A DNA stretch of 64,000 nt from Phycisphaerae bacterium (GTDB lineage Bacteria; Planctomycetota; Phycisphaerae; Sedimentisphaerales; Anaerobacaceae). This document shows, piece after piece, positions 46,587-53,899 of the stretch; within the stretch, counting starts at the first letter, position 1; each line of letters opens with the position of its first letter. The position numbers and the translations under genes were made by a program. The stretch covers positions 62,001 to 126,000 of the forward strand of contig JAAYBV010000031.1 in NCBI GenBank assembly GCA_012744475.1. Reading direction: 5' to 3'. The notes under the pieces were generated by a model. The model was given only the letters and a program-made list of their open reading frames with translations. It made no database searches and was not told the DNA's origin.

Positions 46587-47747
46587 CTACTGCTGCCCGA
46601 GGAGCCGGGGCAACTCGGCCTGGAGCGCGCCCCAGGGGCTGAACTTGCCGGCGACGTTGCCGTTGGGATCGATCACGACCGTGGTCGGCCACTGATCGAC
46701 GCCGTACGCATCGTGCAGGCCTCCCCAGTTGGGGCCCCGGTCGAGGCCAACCGGGAACGGCAGGTCCCGCCGACCCCAGTAGAGTTGATGCGCTTCGACC
46801 AGCTTGGCGTCCAGTTCCGCCACCGTCGCGACGGAGTTGTCATGTACGCCGATGATGACGACCCCCTGCTCGGCGTACATGTCGTGCAACTCCATCAGTT
46901 GCGGCATGGTCTGCAGGCATGGACGACTCCAACTGCCCCAGAAGACCAGGACCACGACGTTCCCGCGCAGACTCAGCAATTCGAGCGGCGGCTGGCCTCT
47001 CCACTCGACGATTTCCTTCAAGGGCGGCGCCGCCTGCCCATACAGCTCGGCCAGCTTCGTCGGCGCCAGATCAATCACGCCTCCGTCCAGCTCGCGCTGA
47101 TCGGTCTCGATCCGCAACTCCCAACGCACGCGCTGCGTCTCGATGCCGGCCGGTCCCTCGCCGACGCACTCCAGCTCATACCGGCCGCTCGGCAGCAGGA
47201 ACTCGTACCGTCCCCGCTCCGAGACGAAGTACATCAGCAGCCGCTCGCGCGAGTCGTACAGGAAGGCCACGGTTTTCGACAGCGGATAGCCCAATCGATC
47301 GAAGCCCCGACTGGTTAACTGTCCATGCACGCGACAGGCCGGCTCCAGGCGGATGTCCACCCGGCTGCCCGTGCTGCCTTCGAGCACCTGTTTGTAGCCG
47401 GCCCATCCACGGGACTCATAGAGCGCGTAGAAATTCCGATGATCCGCATCTTCGCCGGTCAGCGTGATCTGTCCCTGCGCATCGGAAACAAAGGGCCAGG
47501 AGCGCTGCTGCCCGCGCAGCCACATCACGATCGTCTGCGGGGGATGGCCCTGGCTGTCTTCGAAGACGTTCAGTCCTGTGCCGACCTTCGCGCCGGACAG
47601 GGAAATGCCGTCGGGCGCGACGGCACGGAGCACGAGCTTCTTCTCCGCCAGGACGCCCTGCTCGGCCGCAGCCGCCTGCACCGCTGCCGGGGCGACCGTC
47701 CAGGCCGCCATGAACAGAGCCGCAATCGCCGCTCGCCTCCGATTCAT
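46587..47747 (-). CDS. Secreted TlpA/redoxin-like protein with one active-site cysteine
   Basis: A 386-residue protein with a signal peptide (AIAALFMAAWTVAPAAVQA). Residues about 30-230 form a beta-rich region of carboxypeptidase-like repeats (CRVHGQLTSRGFDRLGYPLS; PSGRYELECVGEGPAG). The C-terminal third is a thioredoxin fold: VVVLVFWGSWSRPCLQTMPQ, GVVIIGVHDNS, GVDQWPTTVVIDPNGNVAGK. The site reads S-R-P-C where TlpA proteins have C-x-x-C, so only the second cysteine remains and normal disulfide exchange is not expected. ATG 47747 is chosen because the signal peptide begins there. It is convergent with the amidohydrolases and stands alone. The TlpA protein at 49914 has the intact motif. Confidence 0.82.
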   Translation of the reverse strand: MNRRRAAIAALFMAAWTVAPAAVQAAAAEQGVLAEKKLVLRAVAPDGISLSGAKVGTGLNVFEDSQGHPPQTIVMWLRGQQRSWPFVSDAQGQITLTGEDADHRNFYALYESRGWAGYKQVLEGSTGSRVDIRLEPACRVHGQLTSRGFDRLGYPLSKTVAFLYDSRERLLMYFVSERGRYEFLLPSGRYELECVGEGPAGIETQRVRWELRIETDQRELDGGVIDLAPTKLAELYGQAAPPLKEIVEWRGQPPLELLSLRGNVVVLVFWGSWSRPCLQTMPQLMELHDMYAEQGVVIIGVHDNSVATVAELDAKLVEAHQLYWGRRDLPFPVGLDRGPNWGGLHDAYGVDQWPTTVVIDPNGNVAGKFSPWGALQAELPRLLGQQ

Positions 47748-48500
47748 AACTGTGCAATCCCAATCCCTATGACGCAGAATGCCAAGGGCACGTGCCACGT
47801 CGGTGATAAGGTCCGATATGTGACATTCGCCCGGCGGTCGCGCAGGCCGCAACCACAGGGTCCATGACCCACCTCCTCCGGGCGGCCTTTCTCGCAACCG
47901 ACAACCTAATTATACTATCGGTATTAAACAGGTGTCCCCACAAGTGCATATTCCGTTTTTGCGGCAGCAAATCACTTGCGCCGGCAGGGGAAATCGCGTT
48001 CCTCAATCGACAACCGACGTGACAAAAGTCACAACACCAGCCATCGCCCCCTGCGGCGCAGAACGCGTCCTGACGGGGGCATAGCTCGCGTGCCGACCGT
48101 CGTCCGGTAATAATCGGATTGACACTGCAGAACCTGTCTCTTGCCCGACCGTCCCGCGCGTACCACAGACAGGTGGTGACGCGGAGCGTGCCGCGCGTTG
48201 CATTCAGGAGTCGTTGGGGGGGGCTGTTCGCCTCGAAGCGATCAGCCCGGAACGGTGTACGTTCCGGCCAGGACCTTGTCGAGCACCGGATGCGCACGCA
48301 GAGATCGCGGATGTCCTGCCGCATGGAATGTCGTCTCGCCGCAGACCAATCACCAGTTTCCGGTTGCTGTCCGGTGATCCCACCAATACACTCATTGCCC
48401 GGATAGAAGCATGGGGCCCCAGACGCAAACCCCAGTTCTCACGAGGCCTGCACTTTGGTCACCCGGATGACGCCCGCATCCGAAGAAGAGAAGAAACGGA
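47748..48500. other. Intergenic region with a redoxin 3'-end relic
   Basis: About 750 bp without an intact gene. A relic of a redoxin 3' end lies near 48240-48310. An AT-rich patch (47906-47935) is a possible promoter zone for the redoxin gene on the minus strand. Short open frames look non-coding. Confidence 0.5.
48240..48310 (-). pseudogene. Relic of a TlpA-like gene 3' end
   Basis: On the minus strand one frame reads GHPRSLRAHPVLDKVLAGTY, then TVPG and stop. The intact TlpA gene ends GHPMDNLGDVLDKVLAGTYT plus TAG. A 32-base block (48255-48286) is identical to 49927-49958. Upstream the frame is closed, so only the tail of a second redoxin gene survives. Confidence 0.5.
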
Positions 48501-49871
48501 ATGTCGATCACCCGATTGCTTGGAACCATGTGGCGGGTCGGCCGGGAGGAACGGCTCAGCCGTTGTCGAATGCTCGAGGTGCAGAAGCTCCGCTTGCGCC
48601 GCCTTCTCGAACACGTCCTGTCCCATTCGACCTTTTACCGGACCTATTATCGAACGTATGGGATCACCGCTGATAAGCTCGACGGGCTTGAGCTGAGACA
48701 TCTTCCACCCATCGACAAGCAGATCGTCATGGAACACTTCGACGCGCTGGTCTGCGATCCGGCGATCACGCGAGCGGGTATCGAGCGATTCCTGCACGAC
48801 TGTGACGACCCCGGTGTCCGCTACAAAGGAGTGTATCACGTCATGCACACCTCGGGTTCGACCGGGCAGCCGGCCCTGTTTGTCTACGGTGCCGGAGACT
48901 GGCGCATCGCCCAAGCCCTCGTGGGGACGCGCGTCCTCAGATATCGGCCCACTCTTGGACGAATTCGATACGCATTTCTCGTCAAGAGCTGCGGGCACTA
49001 CGCCGGAATCCAACTCGCCCAAAGCGCTTCGCGTCTCGGCTTCAAGCGGTTGGTCCTGTCGATCGATGACCCGATCGACCGGACGCTGGAGCGGTTGCAG
49101 CGGTTTCAACCCCATCTGCTGGGTGGCTATCCTTCCGGACTCGCCATGCTGGCCGAACAACAGCTCCAGGGCAACCTGCGCATCCTACCGAGGAAGATCA
49201 TCGCATCGGGTGAACATCTGGACCGCGGTGCCCGGGCACTCATCGAATCCGCATTCGCGACCCGTCCGGTCAATCTCTACGCCGCCAGCGAATCGCTTGC
49301 CTTCGGCGCATCGTGTCCGCACCACAAGGGAATCCACCTGTTTGATGACTGGCACTGCTTCGAAATCGACGGGGCGCCAGGCGGTGCGCGGGGGCGCCTG
49401 ACGCTGACCAACCTCTACAACTACACGCAACCGCTGATTCGCTACGAAATGACCGATGAGATCGAACTGGCCGACACACCGTGTCCGTGCGGATGGCCTT
49501 TTCTGCTGGCGAAGGATGTCACAGGGCGAACCGAAGAGAGGCTATGGTTCGAGAAGGCGGATGGAACCCGCGATTGCATTCATCCCGCGGTTATCGCCAC
49601 CCTGTACACGCCGGGTCTGGCGAAACTCCAGGCCGTCCAGACCGGACCGCGAGAGCTGCTCTTACGCCTCAAGACCACCGGAAGATCCGAAGAGATCATT
49701 TTGCAGGTTAAGAGGGAAGTGGCCAAAGCGCTGCGTCAGAAACACCTCGACCGGGATATCTCCATTCGAACGGAGATCGTCGATGAGATTCCAAACGATC
49801 CGGGCACGGGCAAGTACAAACTCGTCGTTCCTTACCCCCCTGCCAAGCTCCCCGCTGGGAACACGCCGTAG
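48501..49871 (+). CDS. Phenylacetate-CoA ligase-like (PaaK/CapK) adenylating enzyme
   Basis: A 456-residue protein of the ANL superfamily branch that includes PaaK, CapK and coenzyme F390 synthetase. Seen: LRRLLEHVLSHSTFYRTYYR, LPPIDKQIVMEHFD, the ATP loop VMHTSGSTGQPALF near 114, LGGYPSGLAMLAEQ, and SGEHLDRGARALIES. NLYAASESLAFG and LTLTNLYNYTQPLIRYEMTD come next, then the C-terminal hinge VTGRTEERLWF. These enzymes activate a carboxylate with ATP, often for CoA or polysaccharide ligation; the substrate is unknown. GTGKYKLVV at the end is typical. ATG 48501 follows a purine-rich GAAACGGA. It is convergent with the TlpA lipoprotein, 42 bp away. Confidence 0.85.
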   Translation: MSITRLLGTMWRVGREERLSRCRMLEVQKLRLRRLLEHVLSHSTFYRTYYRTYGITADKLDGLELRHLPPIDKQIVMEHFDALVCDPAITRAGIERFLHDCDDPGVRYKGVYHVMHTSGSTGQPALFVYGAGDWRIAQALVGTRVLRYRPTLGRIRYAFLVKSCGHYAGIQLAQSASRLGFKRLVLSIDDPIDRTLERLQRFQPHLLGGYPSGLAMLAEQQLQGNLRILPRKIIASGEHLDRGARALIESAFATRPVNLYAASESLAFGASCPHHKGIHLFDDWHCFEIDGAPGGARGRLTLTNLYNYTQPLIRYEMTDEIELADTPCPCGWPFLLAKDVTGRTEERLWFEKADGTRDCIHPAVIATLYTPGLAKLQAVQTGPRELLLRLKTTGRSEEIILQVKREVAKALRQKHLDRDISIRTEIVDEIPNDPGTGKYKLVVPYPPAKLPAGNTP

Positions 49872-49913
49872 CATGCTCCGAAGGTCGCCCTGCGGATGCC
49901 GCAATCAAGGCGA

Positions 49914-50540
49914 TCAACCTGCGGTCGTGTACGTTCCGGCCAGGACCTTGTCGAGCACGTCGCCCAGGTTGTCCATGGGATGACCGAGCCAGACGACTTT
50001 GCCAGCGGCGTCGACGACAAAGGCGGTGGGAATGCCGCCCTGGCCGAACGCCGTCATGTAGCCATCCACCACCTTGCCCGCGATATCGACCGCCACGTTG
50101 TAGGCCATCTGGTCGCCCTGGTCGGCCACGAACGGTTTTACGGTGGCAACGTCCTCATTCGAGACGCCGACGAACACCACGCGATCGGCGTACTTCTTCG
50201 CCAGCTCGGTCAGATGGGGAATGCTCTTGCGGCACGGCGGGCACCACGTCGCCCAGAACTCCACGACGTACACCTTGCCCGGCGCGATGGTCACGGGAGA
50301 ACCCTTGATCCAGGTCAGTCCGGTCAGCGGGTAGGCAGCGTCGCCGAGTTTGGTGGGAACGGCGGCCATCACCGTCTGAGCGGCCTGCGAACCCATCTCA
50401 GCGGTTGCCTCCGGCGCCGCTGCGGCAGGAGCCGATGGGGTCTGTTCCGGGTTCTGGTTCGCCTGCGTGCCGTCGTCCTTCTTGCCGCAACCTGCCAGAA
50501 CCGCCAAAGACAATAGGATTATGCCGATCTGCGTTTTCAT
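49914..50540 (-). CDS. TlpA-family thiol-disulfide lipoprotein
   Basis: A 208-residue lipoprotein: lipobox LAVLAGC (Cys18), a Pro/Ala/Glu-rich linker (20-60), then a thioredoxin fold with FWATWCPPCRKSIPHLTE (intact CxxC), RVVFVGVSNEDVAT, and the cis-Pro segment GIPTAFVVDAAGKVVWLGHP. It probably reduces disulfides at the outer face of the cytoplasmic membrane. ATG 50540 with AGGA seven bases upstream is better than the TTG one codon earlier. Its last 14 codons contain the 32-bp block also found at 48255-48286. It is convergent with the PaaK-like gene. Confidence 0.92.
   Translation of the reverse strand: MKTQIGIILLSLAVLAGCGKKDDGTQANQNPEQTPSAPAAAAPEATAEMGSQAAQTVMAAVPTKLGDAAYPLTGLTWIKGSPVTIAPGKVYVVEFWATWCPPCRKSIPHLTELAKKYADRVVFVGVSNEDVATVKPFVADQGDQMAYNVAVDIAGKVVDGYMTAFGQGGIPTAFVVDAAGKVVWLGHPMDNLGDVLDKVLAGTYTTAG
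49927..49958 (-). repeat. 32-bp block shared with 48255-48286
   Basis: An identical 32-base stretch that encodes VLDKVLAGTY in the TlpA gene; the other copy is in the intergenic relic 1.7 kb to the left, in the same orientation. Confidence 0.85.
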
Positions 50541-50708
50541 CAATCATCCTTTCGCCAGTTATCGAGAATCCGGTCGTATCGCATCATGGGGCCCTATTGG
50601 GCCTCACACTATGTTAGCCGTTCCCGTCTGCATACGCCATCCCCTCGCCCAAGTTCGGCCGCCTCAGCATCGAAGTCGGCGCGTCCGTACCTCGACGCGG
50701 CGAACGGG

Positions 50709-51074
50709 TCAGAGTCGGCTCCGAATGTCGTCGAGAGCCGCTTTGGCGCCCGGATCGGTCAGAAACAGCTTCTCCAGGGCATCGCACGGATACTCCGCGC
50801 AGTGAGCGCACGTGGAGCAGCCTCTCTGCCGCGCGCATTTTCGGATCTCGCACTTGGCGCAGCCGGAAAACAGACGTCCCGAGGCGACCCGGCATCCATC
50901 GCAGTCGGTGACGTCCTCGGGTTTCAGAACCATGCCGTAATGCTCGCTGGCGAGCTTCGCGATCCGGATTCTCTGCTCCGTCTGTTCCGCCGGGTCCGTC
51001 TCTCTCGTCGCCACATGGATTGGGCAGCCACCACATCGCAGTCCACAATACCCCATCAAGTCAGGTGTTTCCAT
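50709..51074 (-). CDS. DUF3795 cysteine-rich protein
   Basis: A 121-residue relative of the protein at 15381. Seen: MGYCGLRCGGCPIHVATRET, VTDCDGCRVASGRLFSGCAK, CEIRKCARQRGCSTCAHCAE and YPCDALEKLFL. About twelve cysteines in pairs suggest zinc binding; the function of the family is unknown. ATG 51074 (METPDLMGYCG) is preferred to an upstream TTG, as homology begins there, though the ribosome-binding site is weak. The downstream TlpA gene on the same strand is about 170 bp away. Confidence 0.8.
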   Translation of the reverse strand: METPDLMGYCGLRCGGCPIHVATRETDPAEQTEQRIRIAKLASEHYGMVLKPEDVTDCDGCRVASGRLFSGCAKCEIRKCARQRGCSTCAHCAEYPCDALEKLFLTDPGAKAALDDIRSRL

Positions 51075-51318
51075 ATCCGCTTCTACCGGCACAACCGGTC
51101 CTTCCACGCGGTTCCCCAAGGTCTCAACGATTCGAGCAGCGACGTCTCACGCACACAGTAGCGTCCGCCCTCCCACAGGTCAATCAGACTCCATGCCCTT
51201 ACGGGCACACGGCGACCGGATTCCTGTAACGCGGGCGGACGGGACCCGTCTATCCGGACAGCGTCTGTGGTGCGATGCAACCGGGAACGCCTGTCCCAAA
51301 CATGCTGGGAGGTCCACA

Positions 51319-52407
51319 ATGGTCAAAACCCTTTCTCTCGGCCTGCTGCTGCCGACGTTGCTCCTGGCCGGCGCGGGACGCGACGCCGACCAATACGTCC
51401 GCATCGAGCGGCTCAGCGACCGGGTGGTACTGGCCCACTGGATCGGGCCCGACCGCCTGTGTCATCTTGTCGGAATCCAATCGCAGAAGGGCCTGGTGCT
51501 CATCGATACGGAGATGTCGCCACGGACCACAACGCCGATCAAGGAGCGGATCGATCGCGAGTTCGGACGAACCGATTGGGCGTACGTCATCAACACGCAC
51601 GGCCACCACGCCGGCGGCAACGGCGCCTTCCGGGACGTCCCTGTCGTCGCTCACGAGAATCTCGCGGCGGAGATTCAGTGGAGGATCGACGTGCAGACAG
51701 ACCCTCAGCGCAAGCGCCAGGCCATCGACGAGGCCGCCCAGATCGTCACGACCCTGCGGGACAACCTGCGTCAGGTCGGAGGCAACCGCGCCCATGCCCG
51801 CCTGATGCACGGTGAGATCCGATTCTGGGAGCTGTACGTCGAGGACCTTGAGGAAGGCTATGAGGTGCTCAGACCCACGCTGACGTTCGCCGACCGGCAC
51901 ACGCTGAACCTGGGCGACGTCACGCTGGAGCTGATCTTCTTCGGCAAGGGACACAGCGACTCCGACACCCTGGTCTACATGCCGCAGGAGGGCCTGCTGT
52001 TCACCGGCGCGATCGCCTATCAGCGGGGCCAACTGCCCGAAATCAGCGACGAATCGCAGATTGAAGACGTGCGGCGTTCGATCGCGGTGCTCGACGAGTT
52101 CCTCGATCCGAGCGTGGCGGTCCGGCGGGTCCTGCCCTCGCACAGCCGGCCCCTGCAAAGGAAGGACCTCGTCCCGATCCGCGACTACTATCAGAAGATG
52201 CTGGCCGGAGTCCGCGCAGCGCAGCGAGAAGGACTGACCATCGAGCAGGCCGCCGAGCGTCTGGCCCAGCGAAAGGTGTTCCGCGCGTTCCTGGAGCCGC
52301 CGCCGGGCCATTGGCTCTACGGCCTGCACGACCGCAACCTGCGAAACCTCTGGCGCATCTGCCAACAGGAATCGCGGCCCGCCGGGGCGATGCAAACAAA
52401 GAACTGA
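51319..52407 (+). CDS. Metallo-beta-lactamase-fold hydrolase, paralogue 1, altered metal motif
   Basis: A 362-residue secreted protein (LSLGLLLPTLLLAGAGRDA signal) of the MBL superfamily. Seen: VGIQSQKGLVLIDTEMSP, WAYVINTHGHHAGGNGAF, TFADRHTLNLGDVTLELIFF, GKGHSDSDTLVYMPQ (metal His) and LLFTGAIAYQRG, then a C-terminal helical tail. The signature H-x-H-x-D-H-x-G-G-N is shortened to H-G-H-H-A-G-G-N, so two residues including the metal-binding Asp are gone. The rest of the site is present. ATG 51319 has GGGAGG seven bases upstream. The next gene is a close paralogue 32 bp downstream, so this is a tandem duplication and one unit. Confidence 0.85.
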   Translation: MVKTLSLGLLLPTLLLAGAGRDADQYVRIERLSDRVVLAHWIGPDRLCHLVGIQSQKGLVLIDTEMSPRTTTPIKERIDREFGRTDWAYVINTHGHHAGGNGAFRDVPVVAHENLAAEIQWRIDVQTDPQRKRQAIDEAAQIVTTLRDNLRQVGGNRAHARLMHGEIRFWELYVEDLEEGYEVLRPTLTFADRHTLNLGDVTLELIFFGKGHSDSDTLVYMPQEGLLFTGAIAYQRGQLPEISDESQIEDVRRSIAVLDEFLDPSVAVRRVLPSHSRPLQRKDLVPIRDYYQKMLAGVRAAQREGLTIEQAAERLAQRKVFRAFLEPPPGHWLYGLHDRNLRNLWRICQQESRPAGAMQTKN

Positions 52408-52439
52408 AACGACACATCGACATTTGACGGAGGCGCAAG

Positions 52440-53525
52440 ATGACCACGGCGATTCAGATCGGTTTGCTGCTGCCATTGCTGATGGGCGGTGCGGGACGCG
52501 ATGCGACCGAGCATGTCCGCATCGAGCGGCTCAGCGACCGCGCGCTCCTGGCCTACTGGATCGGGACCGGGCGATGCAACCTGACTGCGATCCAGTCGCA
52601 GAAGGGCCTGGCGATCATCGACACCGAGATGTCGCCGCGGATCATGGCGCCGATCAAGGAACGGATTGAGCGGGAATTCGGACGCCGCGACTGGGCGTAC
52701 GTCATCAACACGCACGCGCACATGCACCACGCCGGAGGCAATTGCCTCTTCAAAGACGCCGTGGTCGTCGGCCACGCGAACCTGCCCGACGACATGCAAT
52801 GGCTCATCAACAGGCAGACCGACCCCGTCCGCAAGCGTCAGACCCTCGACAACGCCGAGCGGACCCTCCAGACCCTGCAAGACAACATGCGCCAGTTCGG
52901 AGGCAACCGCGCGAACGCACGCATGATCCGCGGCGAAACCCGGTTCTGGAGACTGTTCATCCAGGACATGCAGGAAGGCCATGAGATCGTCAAGCCCACG
53001 CTGACGTTCGCCGACCGGCACACGCTCGACCTGGGCGATGTCACGCTGGAGATGGTCTTCTATGGCAAGGGACACAGCCCCTCCGATATCGTGATCTATA
53101 TCCCGCAGGAGAAGCTGCTGGTCACCGGCGCGATCGCCTACCAGCGGGACCACCTGCCCGAGATCGGCGAGCAGTCGCAGATGGAGGACGTGCAGCGATT
53201 CCTCGCGGTGCTCGACGAATTCATCGCTCCCGATGTCCCCATCCGTCGCATCATCCCTTCGCACAGCACGCCGCTGCAGAAGAAGGACCTCGTCCCGATC
53301 CGCGCCTACTACCAAAGGCTGCTGGCAGGCGTCCGGGCCGCCCAGCGCGAGGGCCTGACCCTGGAGCAGGCGTCGCAGCGTCTGGTGCAATCAAGAGAGT
53401 TCCGCACCTATCTGGAGCCCCCGCCCGGCCACTGGCTCTACCGCGGCCACAACCGCAATCTGCGAAACCTCTGGCGCATCTGCCTGGACGAAGCGCAACA
53501 GAGCACAACTCAAGCGAAGGACTGA
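52440..53525 (+). CDS. Metallo-beta-lactamase-fold hydrolase, paralogue 2, HxHxHH motif
   Basis: A 361-residue paralogue of the preceding gene, similar along its whole length (for example FADRHTLDLGDVTLEMVFYG, LVTGAIAYQRDHLPEIGEQS, LEPPPGHWLYRGHNRNLRNL). The metal motif reads INTHAHMHHAGGN, i.e. H-x-H-x-H-H in place of H-x-H-x-D-H: the full length is kept but the Asp is His. The distal ligand GKGHSPSD is present. The N-terminus (IGLLLPLLMGGAGRDATE) looks like a short signal peptide. ATG 52440 has GGAGG upstream. The substrate is unknown; some relatives with this architecture are annotated as alkylsulfatase- or lactonase-like, which is not shown here. Confidence 0.85.
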   Translation: MTTAIQIGLLLPLLMGGAGRDATEHVRIERLSDRALLAYWIGTGRCNLTAIQSQKGLAIIDTEMSPRIMAPIKERIEREFGRRDWAYVINTHAHMHHAGGNCLFKDAVVVGHANLPDDMQWLINRQTDPVRKRQTLDNAERTLQTLQDNMRQFGGNRANARMIRGETRFWRLFIQDMQEGHEIVKPTLTFADRHTLDLGDVTLEMVFYGKGHSPSDIVIYIPQEKLLVTGAIAYQRDHLPEIGEQSQMEDVQRFLAVLDEFIAPDVPIRRIIPSHSTPLQKKDLVPIRAYYQRLLAGVRAAQREGLTLEQASQRLVQSREFRTYLEPPPGHWLYRGHNRNLRNLWRICLDEAQQSTTQAKD

Positions 53526-53592
53526 AGCCCATGCGGGTGAGCACCCTCGTTCGCCTCCGGAATCGCAGTGTGTGAGAGTCTCTTCGTCCAGG

Positions 53593-53634
53593 GTGGCAGC
53601 CTCAAACGGTAGCGCAGCGGACGTTTGGGGATGG
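53593..53634 (+). repeat. Dispersed hairpin repeat, copy 2
   Basis: 42 bp with the same ends as copy 1 (GTGGCAGCCTCAA ... TTGGGGATGG). The inner stem is AAACG / CGTTT around a 13-base loop. Confidence 0.75.
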
Positions 53635-53681
53635 CGGACCTGCCTGCCGAAACGATCGCAGAAGGTCGCACATGCATCGAA

Positions 53682-53722
53682 CCATCCCCAATCCCGATGT
53701 GCATCGGGATTGAGGCTGCCAC
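53682..53722 (-). repeat. Dispersed hairpin repeat, copy 3 (inverted)
   Basis: 41 bp on the minus strand with the same ends. The inner stem is AATCCCGATG / CATCGGGATT around a short CA-containing loop. The stem sequence differs from both other copies but still pairs perfectly. Confidence 0.75.
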
Positions 53723-53899
53723 CCACGCGTCAGGGTATCGGGACACATCCAGGAAGCGACCCTCGCCTTTGTCGCTTGCCTTTGATCGGGACTTGGGACA
53801 TAATGGTACCGATCCGGAGGCGTGGGACGTCTTGTAGCCACGCGGACCAGAAGCGAAGTCACCTGGAGTGGGAGCGAAGCATCCAGTGCGGAGGCCAGG

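Larger units (their letters stand above)
53526..53899. other. Intergenic region with two inverted hairpin repeats
   Basis: About 370 bp without a gene. It holds copies 2 and 3 of the dispersed repeat in opposite orientation, 47 bp apart, and the promoter region of the next membrane-protein gene. The paired copies could fold into one large cruciform and end transcription of the MBL unit. Confidence 0.6.

Noticed and set aside
47767-48324. A 185-codon minus-strand frame in the gap before the PaaK-like gene
   Set aside because: Its composition is Arg/Cys/Ser-rich without a domain, and it overlaps a redoxin relic in another frame.
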